NCBI GenBank assembly: GCA_022813625.1
Contig: JAKLMB010000006.1
Coordinates: 496,001 to 560,000, forward strand
DNA from: Aaosphaeria pasadenensis
Lineage: Eukaryota > Ascomycota > Dothideomycetes > Pleosporales
Length of the DNA: 64,000 nt
Direction: 5' to 3'
Shown here: one piece after another, positions 31,915 through 44,586 of the stretch
Layout: each line of letters opens with the position of its first letter
Numbering within the stretch: the first letter of the stretch is position 1
Notes under the pieces: generated by a model
The model's database searches: none
Seen by the model: only the letters and a program-made list of their open reading frames with translations
What the model was told of the DNA's origin: nothing
Position numbers and translations under genes: made by a program

Positions 31915-33392
31915 TCAATTTTGCGAAGACGTTATCCTGCCTTGTCGGATGGTCTTCCGTGATGATCCGAAATCATAGACGAGCTCTGAGATACTCTTAC
32001 GGCGTCTCCAACTTGTGTCTTCTCTTCCAAACAAGCAGAAGTCGGCAGGTCCGCCAATTGAGAGATCCAGAGACGTGGACTCGCAGCCTATAGCAGCCTT
32101 TGCCCTGGAAGACACGGTTTCCTACAATACTGTTAGCTGGAGATAAACGCGCATGCTGGTTCTGGGGAATATGGGAGCATCGTACATAGAGAAGCTCTGT
32201 ATCCTTTCTCGTTCCTGCCTGATATATACCTACACCAAGGCTTGCGATGCTCAGTGGATCGCAATTTCCTTGGGGAGTGAAAGCATTGCCAACATTATTG
32301 ATTGCTATGGCTGCCTCCAGCCTATTCTTCCTGATCATTTTCACCACTGGCAGAGTGCCTCGTAGCCCTTCCGCAGTCCTCATCATGAATAGATCTGATG
32401 TGGGTAATCCTACAAAAGCCACAGGAAGTCTGCCGATCTTCTCCCTGAGAGATTCCCAATCTTCGTCTTTGAACCGTGTTAATCGGGTCTGGTCGCATTG
32501 GGAAGTTAGTACTGCAACAAATGCGAGGCCAATGGTTATCCTGGAGACTGGTATGCAAGCCCACGGACATGGACCTTGTATTCACACGTACACAGTGGCC
32601 AAGAGTGATCTGCTTCCCTTCTCGTAGCCAATCCTGCTCTTTCACAATCTCTAAAACATCGAAGACAAGAGGCTGTTTTTCTTCCTCGAGGAAGTAATCT
32701 AGGTGAAAATCTAAGTATTTCCTGTGCATTAATGCAAGCTGAGAGATCCACTTGACATTCTGCTTCGACTTCGTCTGATCGGATTCGACATATGGCGTAC
32801 TGCCCAGAACATCTACACCGTCCCTCTGCGCAGCCGCTGTCATCAGCCGCCTGACTTCCTCTCCGCCGTCATCGCCGGAGAACAGAGGAAGTTGGGCAAA
32901 TGCACAGATTTGGAGTTCACATCGGTCCTGGAATTCGTCCTTCAACTTTAGCCCTGCATCAAGACACTTGAAATCTACACCGCCATCCACCTCAACAAAA
33001 GCTCTCATCACGGTCACGCCGCTGTCGATACTTTCTTCAATTAACTGTCGGCCTCTTCTCAAGAGATCGTCCTCCTCAAATCTGGATTTTGCCTTCCCCG
33101 TCAGTGCCATGGCTTCATTGAAATCTCCTGACTCGATCTGGAGGTCGTCGAATTTCGGATCATGAAGTAGAAAACATTTGTCTAGATGGATATGGGCGTG
33201 GCATAGGGATGGAGCCAGGAGACAGTCTGCACCATCGAGTGCTGATGGGTCTGCATGGCCGGTGGAGTTAATGGGTTCATGAGCATCTACGGAAGTGATC
33301 CGACCGTTGACTATCGAGACGTCCCAACGAGATGATGGAGGTTTCTTGGGCAGTCGGACACGGGTTATCTTGCTCAGGGATCCGGAAGACAT
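31915..33392 (-). CDS. Metal-dependent amidohydrolase, cytosine-deaminase-like
   Basis: Model: exons 33392-32592, 32488-32186 and 32121-31915; 436 aa; introns 103 and 64 nt. The splice of exons 1 and 2 restores LGHCTRLTRFKDEDWESL, and exon 2 continues FVGLPTSDLFMMR. Metal and catalytic residues: HAHIHLDK (residues 65-72), the GHC histidine, and the Asp of LPTSD. This is the cytosine deaminase / N-isopropylammelide-type branch of the amidohydrolase superfamily, which hydrolyses C-N bonds of cyclic amides or amidines. The substrate cannot be told. Exon 2 also has NAFTPQGNCDPLSIASLGVG, typical of the C-terminal barrel. The gene is divergent from SNF12, and the adjacent regulator makes an inducible catabolic role plausible. 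Confidence 0.9.
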
Positions 33393-34040
33393 CTCTCGCT
33401 TTTGTCTTTTCGATGTTCTGATGGCTGTGGAGAGACTCAGTTTGGTGGTGAGAACATTCGATCAGATGCAAGATGTCATTGATAACAGGTCGAAGTGGAG
33501 GAGTGGGCCCATCGCTATCTCTTACACGAACGCGAGTAAAGCTAGTCTATTCCTAGAGAGGATCCTTGAAGTGTGAATGGCGCGTCATCACGGGGGAGTT
33601 GGTACAATAGGCACGACCGCTGCACAAGATCTTATGCACTCGGCGCTATGTCAACGACCGAAGCGCAGCCCGCACACGTTACGGACGCAACGAGTCGATG
33701 GAATTAGAATCTAATTGTTTATCATTCTCCAGCGAGAGTCGCAAGCGGGTTAATTAGGTGTTTTGCAGCAAGTTCTGGCGAGGGTGAGGTGTGCGGGGTT
33801 GCTGAAAAGGGGCGAATCAGTGCGTGAACGGCTGCTTTGCCTTTGCCTTAGGTCATCAGCCCTGGACTCTCCTCTGTAACCTTAAACCCAGACGCGTCCT
33901 AAAAAAAGCAATCTTCATCAATCTCCATCGTCTTTCAACCTCTCCCACCGCGCACTCCATCCTAGGTTCGCCAGTTCTGCATCGTGAACGCTGGTTACCT
34001 CCATCACCCCTTCCGCCCAAAAGAACTTTGCCTGCCGAAA
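33393..34040. other. Divergent intergenic region, 648 bp
   Basis: Shared promoter space of the amidohydrolase (minus) and SNF12 (plus). A CT-rich stretch near 33900-34040 fits the SNF12 leader. No further motif called. Confidence 0.5.
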
Positions 34041-35724
34041 ATGCAGCCGCAGTATCGGAATTACCCGATTCCCGCCCAACCCGCCCATCACGCAACGCCG
34101 ACAAGGCGAGGCGGTCCTGGTACGTACCTTCAACCCTCACGTCCTGCCCTGCACGCGCACATCGTATCTCAATAGAGCTATTCCATACGCCAATTCGTCT
34201 AGGACGATTTATAAAACGCGCGCGATGATCAGGAAGACTGACTTGGAGCGAATGTTCCGCAATCCAGGTCCCGTACCTCCCCAGCCTCAACAAGCTGTCC
34301 CCCATAACTATGCCCACGGCCATGTACAACAGCAGCAGCGCGTGGAGCAGGAGAGGCGCGAGCGCATGCGCCGCATTGCCATGAACCCCACCGACAAGAA
34401 TCTGCCCGACGGCATCGACGACTTGTGCATCGGCGACGGCGCGACCCGGTATCGCGAATTGCGCGACGTCGAGCGCATATTGGATTCCACAATGATGCGC
34501 AAAAAGCTCGAAATCGCCGACTCGGTCCATCACTCGCGCGCGCGACGCCACGGTACGATGCGCATATGGATCTCAAACACAGCGGAGAACCAGCCATGGC
34601 AAAACAGCGAAATGAATAACGAGACATTTGACTTCGAGAGTGAGACCAATGCGACATACAAGGTCAAGATCCAGGGTCGCTTACTCGACGACGGAAACGA
34701 TTCTGATCTCGAGGATGAAGAGGAGGAGGAGGAAGAGGAGACGAAAGACCCAGACGCAATGGATGAGGACGGCGCAGAGCCCAAGAAGTCGAAATCCTCT
34801 AAACCCAAATTTTTGTCGCAATACTTCACCTCCATCATCATCGACTTCGACCGTGCCAAAGGCCTGCAGCCAGACAATTTCACGCAAATAGAATGGAAAA
34901 AACCGGAAGGCCAGAACAATGCAAAGGAAACTAACTTCAGCGAGCTGGTTTTCCAACGCAAGGGAGACGAGAACATCAACGTCACAATCAACCTTCAGCG
35001 ATCTAATCACCCAGAGCGATACCGGCTCAGCGAACCTTTGGCGGAATTGTTGGATACAGACGAGGAGGACCGCGCAGGTGTAATGATGGGCATCTGGGAA
35101 TACGCGCGGTCGCACAACCTACAGCAGGACGAGGACGAGCGCAAGTTCGCATGCGATGCCAAGCTCAAGGCGCTTTTCAACCAGCAGGATACCTTCTACT
35201 TCCCTAACGTACCACAGCTCGTGAAGCCGCATCTGAAGCCACTCCCGCCAGTTCAATTGAAGTACACCATCCGCGTGGACAAGGACTACATCTCCCCGTC
35301 TTCAGAATCCGGCGATGCTGCATCGAAGCCAACAGTGTACGATGTCCAAGTTGCATTGGAGGACCCACTTCAGCCTCTAGTCATGGATCTTTTGCGACCC
35401 AAGAACGCTGTCGAGACCCTCGAGAACATCCGCAGCATAGACGATCAGATCGTACTTCTCATGGCTGCAATCGGTCAATCAAAAGCAAAGCATGCCTTCT
35501 TCACAAGCATGGCCAAGGACCCTGCTGCATTCGTCAAGCGCTGGCTTTCCTCCCAGAAGAGAGACCTGGAGGTGCTACTTGGCGAGGCCTCACGAGGTGG
35601 CGGCGAAGACGCATCGGGCGAGGAATGGCATCGTGGCGGCTTGGAAGGTGTCTGGGGCAGCGATGTTGCAAAAGAAAGCGTTGCTCTCTGGCTGGCGCGA
35701 CCAAGCACCTCGAAGGCCCACTAA
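34041..35724 (+). CDS. SNF12: SWI/SNF complex subunit Snf12 (SWIB domain)
   Basis: Model: exons 34041-34119 and 34268-35724; 511 aa; intron 148 nt. Joining the exons gives RRGGPGPVPPQPQQAVPHNY, a smooth Pro/Gln-rich N-terminus. The alternative start at 34225 would remove this tail. Conserved parts: DKNLPDGIDDLCIGDGATRY, ERILDSTMMRKKLEI, FLSQYFTSIIIDFDR, a SWIB domain (RYRLSEPLAELLDTDEEDR to HLKPLPPVQLKY, about residues 275-355), and the C-terminal WLSSQKRDLEVLLGE. A poly-Glu stretch sits near residue 160. The family (BAF60/Snf12/Ssr3) is a core scaffold of the SWI/SNF nucleosome remodeller in the nucleus. RSC has the paralogue Rsc6; I prefer Snf12 by overall form. Confidence 0.9.
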
Positions 35725-35997
35725 GTGTAAACTTTGGATGGTTGTGGGTTCAGCTCTCTTCTTACCCCTCGAACAGATCCTATTTTGATTCTCCACTTTC
35801 AGTTGTTGTTACGGTGTTTGTCCAGGAGGCGCTTCGACTGATTTTCCGAAATTCAGCATGAGATAGGTATGATTCAAGGCGTTATTCTCTTTCATTCAGT
35901 CACCCGTCCTGGTATGGACACGGGCAGATATCCCCCGGTACACTGCTTGATAAACTTAGTTTTGAAATCAGAAATTCAAGAAATCACTTTTCATCTA

Positions 35998-37667
35998 TCA
36001 AACCCCTTTCTTCTTATCCATGTCCGCCTTGATTCCCTCCAAACATTTGACCAACCTCCTTATCCCCTCCCTAACAACCGTCTCCTCACGGCTGAACACA
36101 AACCTAAACCACCCAGGCTCGCTGCTCCCTTGAGCCCTCCCAGCCGTCAAAAACACCTTCTCCGCCTTCATCCTCTCCACCAACACCCTCTCGCCCTCCC
36201 AGCCATCATCATCATCTCCACCATCCCTAACAACCCACCTCCTCAAATCCACCCAAAGAAAGAATCCCGCATTCACACCACCCCCATCCCCATCACCCTC
36301 CTCCCACGCAATGCCCGCCTCTCCCAACAAGCCCTTCGCAAACCCTCTCGCCACCCCCAACCTCCTCCGACTCCTCTCCGAAAACCCATCCACCCACTCC
36401 TCGTCCTCTAGCACCGTCGCCGCAACAACCTGATCGATCCCACCCGGCCAGTGAAACCCACTCACCGCCGCCACCGCGCGCCTCAGCGCCCCATTCGTCG
36501 TGTAAAGACACCCTACGCGCATCCCACCCGCGCAGAAGTCCTTGCTCAGGCCGTACAGCACGTGCACGTAGTCTGGGTCGATGTAGGATGCGAGGTTGGG
36601 GACTGCGAGGATGGATGTGAACGGGGTCGTGCCTTGGTCGGGGGACGTGGGGTAGACGGACATGGCGTATATTTCGTCCGAGATGAGGTGGATGCTGTGG
36701 GATGAGCAGAACTTGAGGATCGCGATGAGCGTGGTGATGGGGTAGCAGCGTCCGAGGGGGTTGTGAGGGTTGCAGAGTACCAGGGCGCGGGTGCGGATGC
36801 CGTGGGTTGATGCTGTTTGGAGGGCGTTGGAGTAGTTGGTGGTTGAGGTTGGGGTGAATTGGGATGAGGTCGGGTGGAAGGGGACGTATATTGGTTTTAG
36901 GCTGTGAATGCAATGAATTTTAAGCTGTTGAATGGAAAGGATGGAGATCTTACTTTGCAACAAGGCCAAAGCCGCTGGCGAAGGCGATGTAACTTGGCCT
37001 CGTGAGAAGAATACCGTCTCCGGGATCCCCCAACGCGAGGCCGAGCATGTTGAAGATGGGGTTACAGCCATTTGCGAAGGTGAGGTGTTCTGGGTCGATA
37101 GGGGCATAGGGATGAAAATGCCTTCATCATATAGTCAACTGTAAGCTCACACTGGGTAAAAATGCCTCAGGAGATGTGATTTGATATCCAGCTTTTCAGC
37201 AGTTCTCTACCCAAAGACTAAATAGAGAAATGTGAATGTGAACAAAGAGGGTAAGAAAAAGATAGCTGGAAGCATACCGATTCATGAACCTCGCCAGAGC
37301 ATTTCGCAATCTCTGTGTACCCCACGGCCCTTCCCCATAATCCAGAACCTCACTTGTTACTTGTATCTGCCAGAGTCAATCATCTGCCTCGACAGATCCA
37401 CGTTCCATTGTGACACACATTCTTCGACCGAATGAACTCGGCAACCTCTTCAATCATAAGATGCTACACAATAGTCATGTTGGCATGCCTCGTAAGTTTC
37501 AATGCGTTGCATACATTTTCGGCTGTACCGATATTCACGGCTCCGTCTGGATTGGTCACAGGATCCCATTGTCTTGCGAGTATGTCTGTGGCTTTGTCGC
37601 GAAGATTCGGTCCAGATGCTAGGGCAACCCCTCTTTGACCGAGTGAGGAAGTTTGCAATGAAGACAT
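35998..37667 (-). CDS. PLP-dependent aminotransferase, class I/II (ACC-synthase-like)
   Basis: Model: exons 37667-37515, 37463-37419 (45 nt), 37348-37278 (71 nt), 37121-36954 and 36901-35998; 446 aa. The spliced chain reads AVNIGTAENHLMIEEVAEF, LDYGEGPWGTQRLRNALARF, HLTFANGCNPIFNMLGLALG and RPSYIAFASGFG. Exon 5 has LVLCNPHNPLGRCYP, HLISDEIYAMSVY and YGLSKDFCAGGMRVG, where the Lys of SKDF binds PLP. C-terminal Arg-containing block: GWFRFVFSREE. This is the fold-type I group that includes fungal ACC-synthase-like enzymes, whose true substrates are mostly unknown. The 5-exon structure was built from reading frame and family order, so small boundary errors are possible. It faces the SNF12 gene tail to tail. 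Confidence 0.88.
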
Positions 37668-38098
37668 TGAAGTTCAATAACAAGTACGGAGTATTACAGT
37701 CGTAGAATTCAAAGATAGGTTTGGCCTGTACACGCAATTCTGAAATCTATGGACAGTATTTACGTGTAAAAGCAGCTCTGTTAACTAGTGCTTTGCTATT
37801 CTATATACACTGGAAGTTCTGATGAGTCACCACTGGAATTGGTTATTCCAGTAAGGGAAGCTGCCTAGTGGCATTTGGTGAACTTGCTTATTATCGATGA
37901 ACTATTCTTTTAAAGCCGGACATGTATACGTCCTCCGAGGTAACATAATCTGATCACTCCGGGGAATGACTCTAAAGCAACCCTACCCCATCCAGACCTG
38001 CATCAGGTGCTTGATGCAGACTCCGAAATGTTAATTGCCAAAGCAGCTTATCCAAAGCCCACTGCTACGTACCAGATATCCAAATATTCGCTCCTGGA
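37668..38098. other. Intergenic, 431 bp
   Basis: Promoter side of the aminotransferase gene and 3' flank of the next minus-strand gene. It contains a TACGGAGTA motif near 37685. Nothing else seen. Confidence 0.5.
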
Positions 38099-40701
38099 CT
38101 AGTTTCCAAGCATGCGCTGTTCGAATCGGCCTATACGTGGTGGCGTGTCGTCCATAGTATCTGACGGGCCTCCGAGGTTACTATATCGCATGCCTGCTGT
38201 GGCCATTTCGTTTCGCATCAATATTGCTTCACCTTCGCCCGAGTTTTCCTGATTGGATTGCTGGGCGGAGACCTGATGCCGTGATGCTACGCGCATCGGT
38301 ATGTCTGGCCTCCTACCACCCTCTGCGGATGCCGAATAGCTACCACGGTGTGTTCGAAAGTGATCAAAAGCCCTGCTGTGCGATAATGGCCTTTGCTGGC
38401 GCCTTTGCTGTGCTTCTGGAAGAACCAGAGCACCTGATGCCCGGCGCTGATATCCGTTTCGAGTGTTATACGCATATTGATTAGGGAGCTGAATATCTTC
38501 CACAAACGGTTCTGGGCCCCCAAATACTGGATCAGGATACGGAAAATCCCTGGTCGACCTACGCATGGAGCGCGGACTTCCACTGTAGTGTCGATCACCA
38601 TAGTGCCTATCACTTTGTTCAAAGTTATAGAATGTTCGTGCCCGTCGGCCGCGAGTATCCGGCCAGATGAGCGATCTACTGGAATTGTCTCTAGGGTTTC
38701 CGAGTAATGTGCCTTGTTGGAGAGATATCTGCGAAGGCATTGCACTTTGCCGCATTGTATTCCTGGCCCCGGATAGAGGATCGTTGATGCCAAACGTTTG
38801 AGAGGGGTCGCGAGCTATATGGTGATCCTCTCGTGAGGAAAATCTAAGTGGTGCGTTCTCGCTGGACCGTTGATCTACTCTTATACTAGGAACTGCTCTA
38901 CGGCGGGGTTGGATGATAGAACCCGAAGGTACCTGGTGCGCCGTTCGTCGTGGTGGCTCGTTGCCTTCGCGTGTCACAAACGGCTGGTACTGTGTGTTGT
39001 TTCCAGCTTCGGGTAATGTACGGTGACCATTAGAATTGACGGCATTATGGAGACCTAAATCTTCTGATTCTTCATTTAGTTGATCTAACAGAGTTGCATG
39101 GCTGTTCGATGTATCCTGTGTATAATTAATTTGGATTACTTGGGACAATTGAAGAAACTGAGAAGTGGCTGCATGCTCAAGCAAATCCAGTGGAGAGGGA
39201 AGGTCTTGGATCGCAGCACTTGCGGCATCGGAATCTGTGGCAGTAGATGACTCTCTGCTCGCCGTTATCACGGATATCTGGGAATTTGTAAGGGCCTCCT
39301 TGACTCGCGCGTAAGGTGTTTCCGGTAAAGGTGAGGGAACAGACTTGCTCGAAGCAATTGGTGAGTCGGGTGATGCCCTTGGAGGCACCACGGGATACAT
39401 TGATTCTGCTGCACCGTCGTATTGAGGAATGATCGATGGTTCTCCATCTTGGGAGAAACTGCCGCTTGAATGCTGTGAATTAGGAAGCTCACAATAGGAG
39501 TATGGTCGGCTTGAGATCGAAGACGCTCCGCTGACTCTTTGAACAGTCTCAAGGCCGCGTTGTTCGGCACTATGGTCATGATTGTCATGCTTTACATTTC
39601 TTCTTCGCCTGTGAAAGAACAATTGATAGCGACCCTCAATAGACTCGATTCGTCGGTGGGCTCTTTGAAGTCGTTCATCAAAAGTTGGACGAGGGCCGGA
39701 TTGGAATGTTGAACTATTCCTCTCATCGTGTTGGAAACTTCTTGAGTGGACGTCTGGGTTATAAGATGCATAATCCACCGAAGTCGAGGAAGATTGGCCC
39801 AATGATGTCGTCGCTAGAAACGTAGAAGGTTCGCTACCAGAAGAAATAGGTCGTTTTGGCAAATTCCAACGCCCTAGTCGGCGTCGAGGTTCCGTATGTG
39901 GCAGAGGGGGGATGCTTCTGAATGTGCGATGGTGTGGAGAGACACATATTCCCTGGGATGAGATTATCAGTATCAATGCGGTGGTCCAGGGTCACCACAG
40001 TAGCCCCAACTCAACTTAGGTATGCCAGATGAAACACTTACAGATTGGTTATGGTGTGATGGTACAATATCCACTGGGTAACAGTCACTGGTCGAGATTG
40101 TGCCATCTTGTCTATTTATCTCTTGACTAATCGACGCAGAGTGCGCTGTGGTGAAGGACTCTTCTACTGATCCATCGATGAAACCATGCACTTGAGATGA
40201 AGGAGTGACTCCGTTGGACTCTTCGAGAGCGTTGATGTAGTTGGAGGCCTCTTTTGGCTGTGGAGAAGGTGTGCCGCTCCCCCTTAGGACATCCAGAGAG
40301 AAAGGTTGTAGTTGCAAGTTCCGGATGGGAGACAGCAAGTCAGTTTCTAACTGTGACTCCTCTTGCGTAGATGTTGTAGCAGTCGAAGGGCCAGATATTC
40401 TGGACGATGGGTCGTCAACATTGGGTTGGTGTTCTTCAACAATGTCGGCACTGATAGATGTTCTTGCTAATGCATTCGACGTAGGAGAGGCCTCCACCTG
40501 GCGAGGACAGAGCACAGGAATCTCTCCGAGGCGTACTACTGCATGATTGCCTGGATGGACTGGTCTCTGACGATTCATCAATGGGTCTGATGCTACGGGG
40601 CCCCTATGCGGCGCCATGGCTCGTCTTCGTGCCATACGACGGCGGGTTTCGTCAACGTCAGCCTGTGTTAGGGTGATCTCTGACGGTCTGAGGCGCAACA
40701 T
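38099..40701 (-). CDS. Large unknown Ser/Arg-rich, mostly disordered protein
   Basis: Not recognised. Model: exons 40701-40042 and 39952-38099; 837 aa; 89-nt intron with GTAAGTG, CTGATAAT and CCCAG. The join gives PSHHNQSGICVSPHHRTFRS. The ATG at 40701 opens MLRLRPSEITLTQADVDETR, then RRRMARRRAMAPHRGP: an amphipathic, Arg-rich N-terminus that looks like the only ordered part. A second distinctive block is SIPPLPHTEPRRRLGRWNLP (about residue 235), followed by a possible coiled region (FDERLQRAHRRIESIEGRYQ). The rest is Ser, Pro and Gln-rich with no signal peptide or membrane helix. The frame is open to 40818 with another ATG. Composition suggests an intracellular scaffold or regulator, but this is a guess. 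Confidence 0.7.
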
Positions 40702-41900
40702 TATGATAAGGGGCCGGAATACCGGCGATGTCGAGAGTTTGTTACGGACGAATGTCGATGTATTGTATCGGCAGGCAGTGTGCTGAATGAATATAGATCG
40801 GAATGGGCAAAGAAGCAATGCATTGATGCCTTTGGTTATGGAAGGCAGAAAGGATGGGCCGATTGTCTCTTACCGTTTCCTACATCTTGACCGCTGAACA
40901 GCTCTTGCCTAGGCGAATCTATCGAGCATACTTACAAAAATAAAGATTCTATATGATCGCATCTCCTGTGTCGCACCAACCCGCGAGGATCCAAACATGC
41001 TACAGGTTTGGATCAACACTTCGCCCCACAAAGGATGGATATCGTGCATTTTAAATAGAGTTTCTTATGATCGATGGTTCTTCCGGTTCTCTGACATCCT
41101 GTGAAAACATGGTCTTGCTCTGGAGAGTAACCGAGGTGGTGCAGCCGAAGAGACGATAGGGACGTTCTTTGTTGTGCCTGAGATAAAGAGTGCCAGCATA
41201 TTGGGATCTGGACGAGAGCCTTGCACTAGCTGTATGATTTAATGGAACTGGAACAATTTGATGGAGGATTGGTTAGTCTATAAGGGGGATCTCGATTGAG
41301 TTGGGTAGACATTAGGTATTTCTTCCATATAGGTAGATTTAGTATGCGGACGTGCCCCCTTTCGTAGTAGATATACATGAAGGCAATAACTATTGATTGA
41401 TGAGATTGGTCATAACTAGGGAGTTGTAATTACTTTTCACGACGGTAGGTAGTGCGATCTTCCATCTCGTATTCGTGTGTAGAGAGGAAGGAGGAGGAGT
41501 CGTTATAATAATAGCTAAGTGTCCTGCCCTGTGGATCGATCGGGTGGAGGTTCAGGTTCAGGTTCAGGTCAAGGTCAGCGCCGAGCCTCTACTCTCCCTC
41601 CCTCCCTCTCCCACTCAAACAGTCTAGGTAAACTACTCGTACTCTCCCCCCAAACAGCCTCACGGGCCCTGCCGTCCTTGTCTGCGACGCATCCCACCAC
41701 CCTCCCTCTCTCTATCCTTGGATGCTGGGTCATTTCTTGTCCCACTATCCTTCGTTGATATTGCACTATCCTAATATCGACCGTCGGTCTCCCGAGTCGC
41801 CCGCCGTGGCCTCCCTTCGCTGGTCACCTCTACCCTCTCTTCACCAAGTTACCGCCTGGCAAACCTCGTGTGGGCTTGCTCTCAGCGAGCCTCCACCACC
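40702..41900. other. Divergent intergenic region, 1.2 kb
   Basis: Between the large unknown gene (minus) and the PDK1-type kinase (plus). It holds a GGTTCA tandem repeat at 41549-41577 and a long CT-rich stretch 41580-41900 that fits the kinase leader. No gene seen. Confidence 0.5.
41549..41577. repeat. GGTTCA tandem hexamers
   Basis: Three exact GGTTCA copies followed by degenerate GGTCAA/GGTCAG, about 330 bp upstream of the kinase ATG. Confidence 0.8.
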
Positions 41901-44586
41901 ATGAATGGCGACTTGAGCCTGTCGCAGTCCCTCGGAGGACTGCGAATAGCAAATCCTGATGAAGATCCAACCTCGCCATCGCCGCCTCCCCAGCAAGCCA
42001 GCGAAGACGCGCAATCACGTCCCGCCGACCGCCCTCCGTCCTCGCAAGCGTCATCGTCCAGCACCGTGACAGAGAAGCCACGCCAGTCGATTCCGACCCA
42101 TCTTCTTCCTGAACCACAACCACAAGCAGGCTCTCTGGGGTTCAATCCCGAGACTTTCTCCGTTAACTCCTCCACGAGCACTTCCACCACGCCGCCCGCC
42201 CATGTCTCTCCGATGGCCGTAGATCAACCTTCGTACGGTACTTCCCCGCGCCTCTCCCACCGCCAGTCCATGCCTCTGTCCTACCAAGCACAACAACAAA
42301 CCTCTCTTCCAACCTACGGTGCCGGGCCCATCGCACAGCAGAGGGGCTTCCCTCCGTCCCAGAACCTGCGCGAACGGCCAATGTCGACGAGCCTGTACAA
42401 TCACCCTAATTTATCGTCGAGCTCTGCCACGGCAGCTGCCAACCCAGGCACATACAGGTACAACGACGAGGCAATGGTCAGTGATATCAGACGCACAAGC
42501 AGTTCGCGGGTGCCTCCACCTGCTGCCATGCATGGTGGCATTCCGTCACGAGAAGCCAGTAGGAGCTATCGCCAACCCGGCCAGATACTTGGTGGGAACG
42601 GTCCGGCTCCTCCGCGAAGGAGCTCTCGCAGGATACCAGTCGAAGGTGCACCCGGGATGGGTCATCTGTCCAGCTCTCCTTATGGCCTCGAAGGCGGGCC
42701 CCTTTCTAGCAACGAGGAATGGAAAGAGAGGGGTGCTGCTGTTGGAACCAGACAAGAAGTTGATCAGAATGGCAGACCGGTGACTAGAGTGGTTAAAAAG
42801 GGTGTCAAAGATTTCAACTTTGGCAGAACCTTAGGGGAAGGCTCCTACAGTACGGTTCTGGCAGCGACGGACAGACAAACATTGAGAGAATACGCAATCA
42901 AAGTCCTTGACAAGCGACACATCATCAAGGAGAAGAAGGTCAAATATGTCAACATCGAGAAAGATACTTTGAATCGTCTCACCGAACACCCTGGCGTTGT
43001 CCGACTCTACTACACATTCCAGGATGAACGTTCGCTTTATTTCGTCCTTGATCTAGCATCGGGCGGCGAGCTGTTAGGATTCTTGAAGAAGATGACTACC
43101 TTTGATGTAGAGTGCACGCGTTTCTATGGCGCTCAGATTCTGGACGCCATTGACTACATGCACTGCAAAGGCGTTATCCATCGAGACTTGAAGCCTGAAA
43201 ATGTCCTACTAGACGACCAAATGCACGTCAAAATTACCGATTTTGGCACCGCTAAAATCCTGGATCAGAAGAAGTCAAACGGAGTTGGCTCGGTATCCGG
43301 AGATCCATTGGAAGGCATGGAATCGGATCGGGCGCAGTCTTTCGTCGGTACCGCCGAGTATGTATCTCCCGAGCTGTTGACCGATAAAAACGCATGCAAG
43401 GCCAGTGATTTGTGGGCCTTTGGCTGCATTATCTACCAACTCCTTGCGGGTCGGCCCCCTTTCAAGGCTGCGAACGAGTATCAGACCTTCCAAAAGATCG
43501 TTGGCCTTGAATATACCTTTCCTGATGGATTCCCTCCTATTGCCAAAGATCTAGTTGAACGCCTACTAGTCCTCGACCCTATCAAGCGGTTGCCTATGGA
43601 ACATATCAAGAGTCACCAGTTCTTCGACGGTATAACGTGGGGCAAAGGCCTTTGGAAACAAAAGGCACCAAGATTACGGTCCTATGTCCCTCCTCCACAT
43701 GAGCCAATCAGGCTCAATGGTAAGTTTGGTCCTCTCTTTACCAAAAGCGGTTTGATTAAGGATATTCAAGGGCCTACCACACCTGGAACCACTGCTGGTA
43801 ATCAGCTCAGGCCAACCCCCCGACTAATTACAGAGCTCCCTCCCCCTAGCCAATTGGATATCGACTGGTCTCCTGTTTTGACCAAGAGGGATGAGCGCAT
43901 TTTGAAACTCGGGAATATGTTTGTCACGCAACATCCTCCGGGCCATACTCCTGGAAAGGCGGATGAAGCCGCAGCCGAAACGCCGAAAAAGTTCTCGCGA
44001 TTTTTCAGTAGCAACACGATAAAGAAGAGGCAACGTCTTGTGATGATCACTTCTAACGCACGTGTTCTAATGTGCGCGTCGGGAACCAACGATAAAAAGC
44101 TTAAGGAGGAGGTATCCTTGCTTTCGCCGGGCTGCGCATGGAGAGACTTTCGCGATTCGAAAGGCTTGACAGGCTGGCTCGTGGAAACGGTACGTTCCTC
44201 GATATCACATTTCTGTAAGGCGACGGTCGCTAATATGACTACAGCGAGAGAAGCAATACGTCTTCGAGGACACTAAAAGCACTACCAGCGATCCAGATGG
44301 GAGCAAATATTCCACTCAGGAGTGGCTCGACAGCATTGAGCAAGCTAGAGATTTCGCATTGTCGCAGAGCATGACGAATTCATACGCTGGTGATTCCGCT
44401 TTTAACGACATCAACTCGAGTTTATCAAGTCCTACTAGTACGTTAGGAGGTGACTCTGCGTTGGACGGAGTTAACATCCCAACTGCACGACACCTTCGAA
44501 AAGAAACACACGGAGATGCTGATTCGTTGAAGGGCAGGAAGCGATTCAGCAAGCGACATTCGAAGAACGGACTCGCAAATTTCTAA
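41901..44586 (+). CDS. PKH1: PDK1/Pkh-type protein kinase with C-terminal PH domain
   Basis: Model: exons 41901-44189 and 44245-44586; 876 aa; intron 55 nt. Residues 1-300 are Ser/Pro-rich and disordered. The kinase domain (about 304-590) has GEGSYSTVL, YAIKVLDKRHI, IHRDLKPEN, ITDFGTAK, and an activation loop ending SFVGTAEYVSPELL, as in PDK1. After it come ITWGKGLWKQKAPRLRSYVP and, near the C-terminus, RFFSSNTIKKRQRLVMIT to YVFEDTKSTTSDPDGSKYST, the PH-like domain. The family phosphorylates activation loops of AGC kinases (Ypk, Pkc, Akt-like) at the plasma membrane in sphingolipid and cell-wall signalling. The start ATG at 41901 has a strong CACCATG context. A gene symbol for one of the fungal paralogues cannot be settled; PKH1 is used as the family name. 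Confidence 0.94.

Noticed and set aside
33856..34551. 231-codon minus-strand frame
   Set aside because: Overlaps the leader and first exons of SNF12; no family features.
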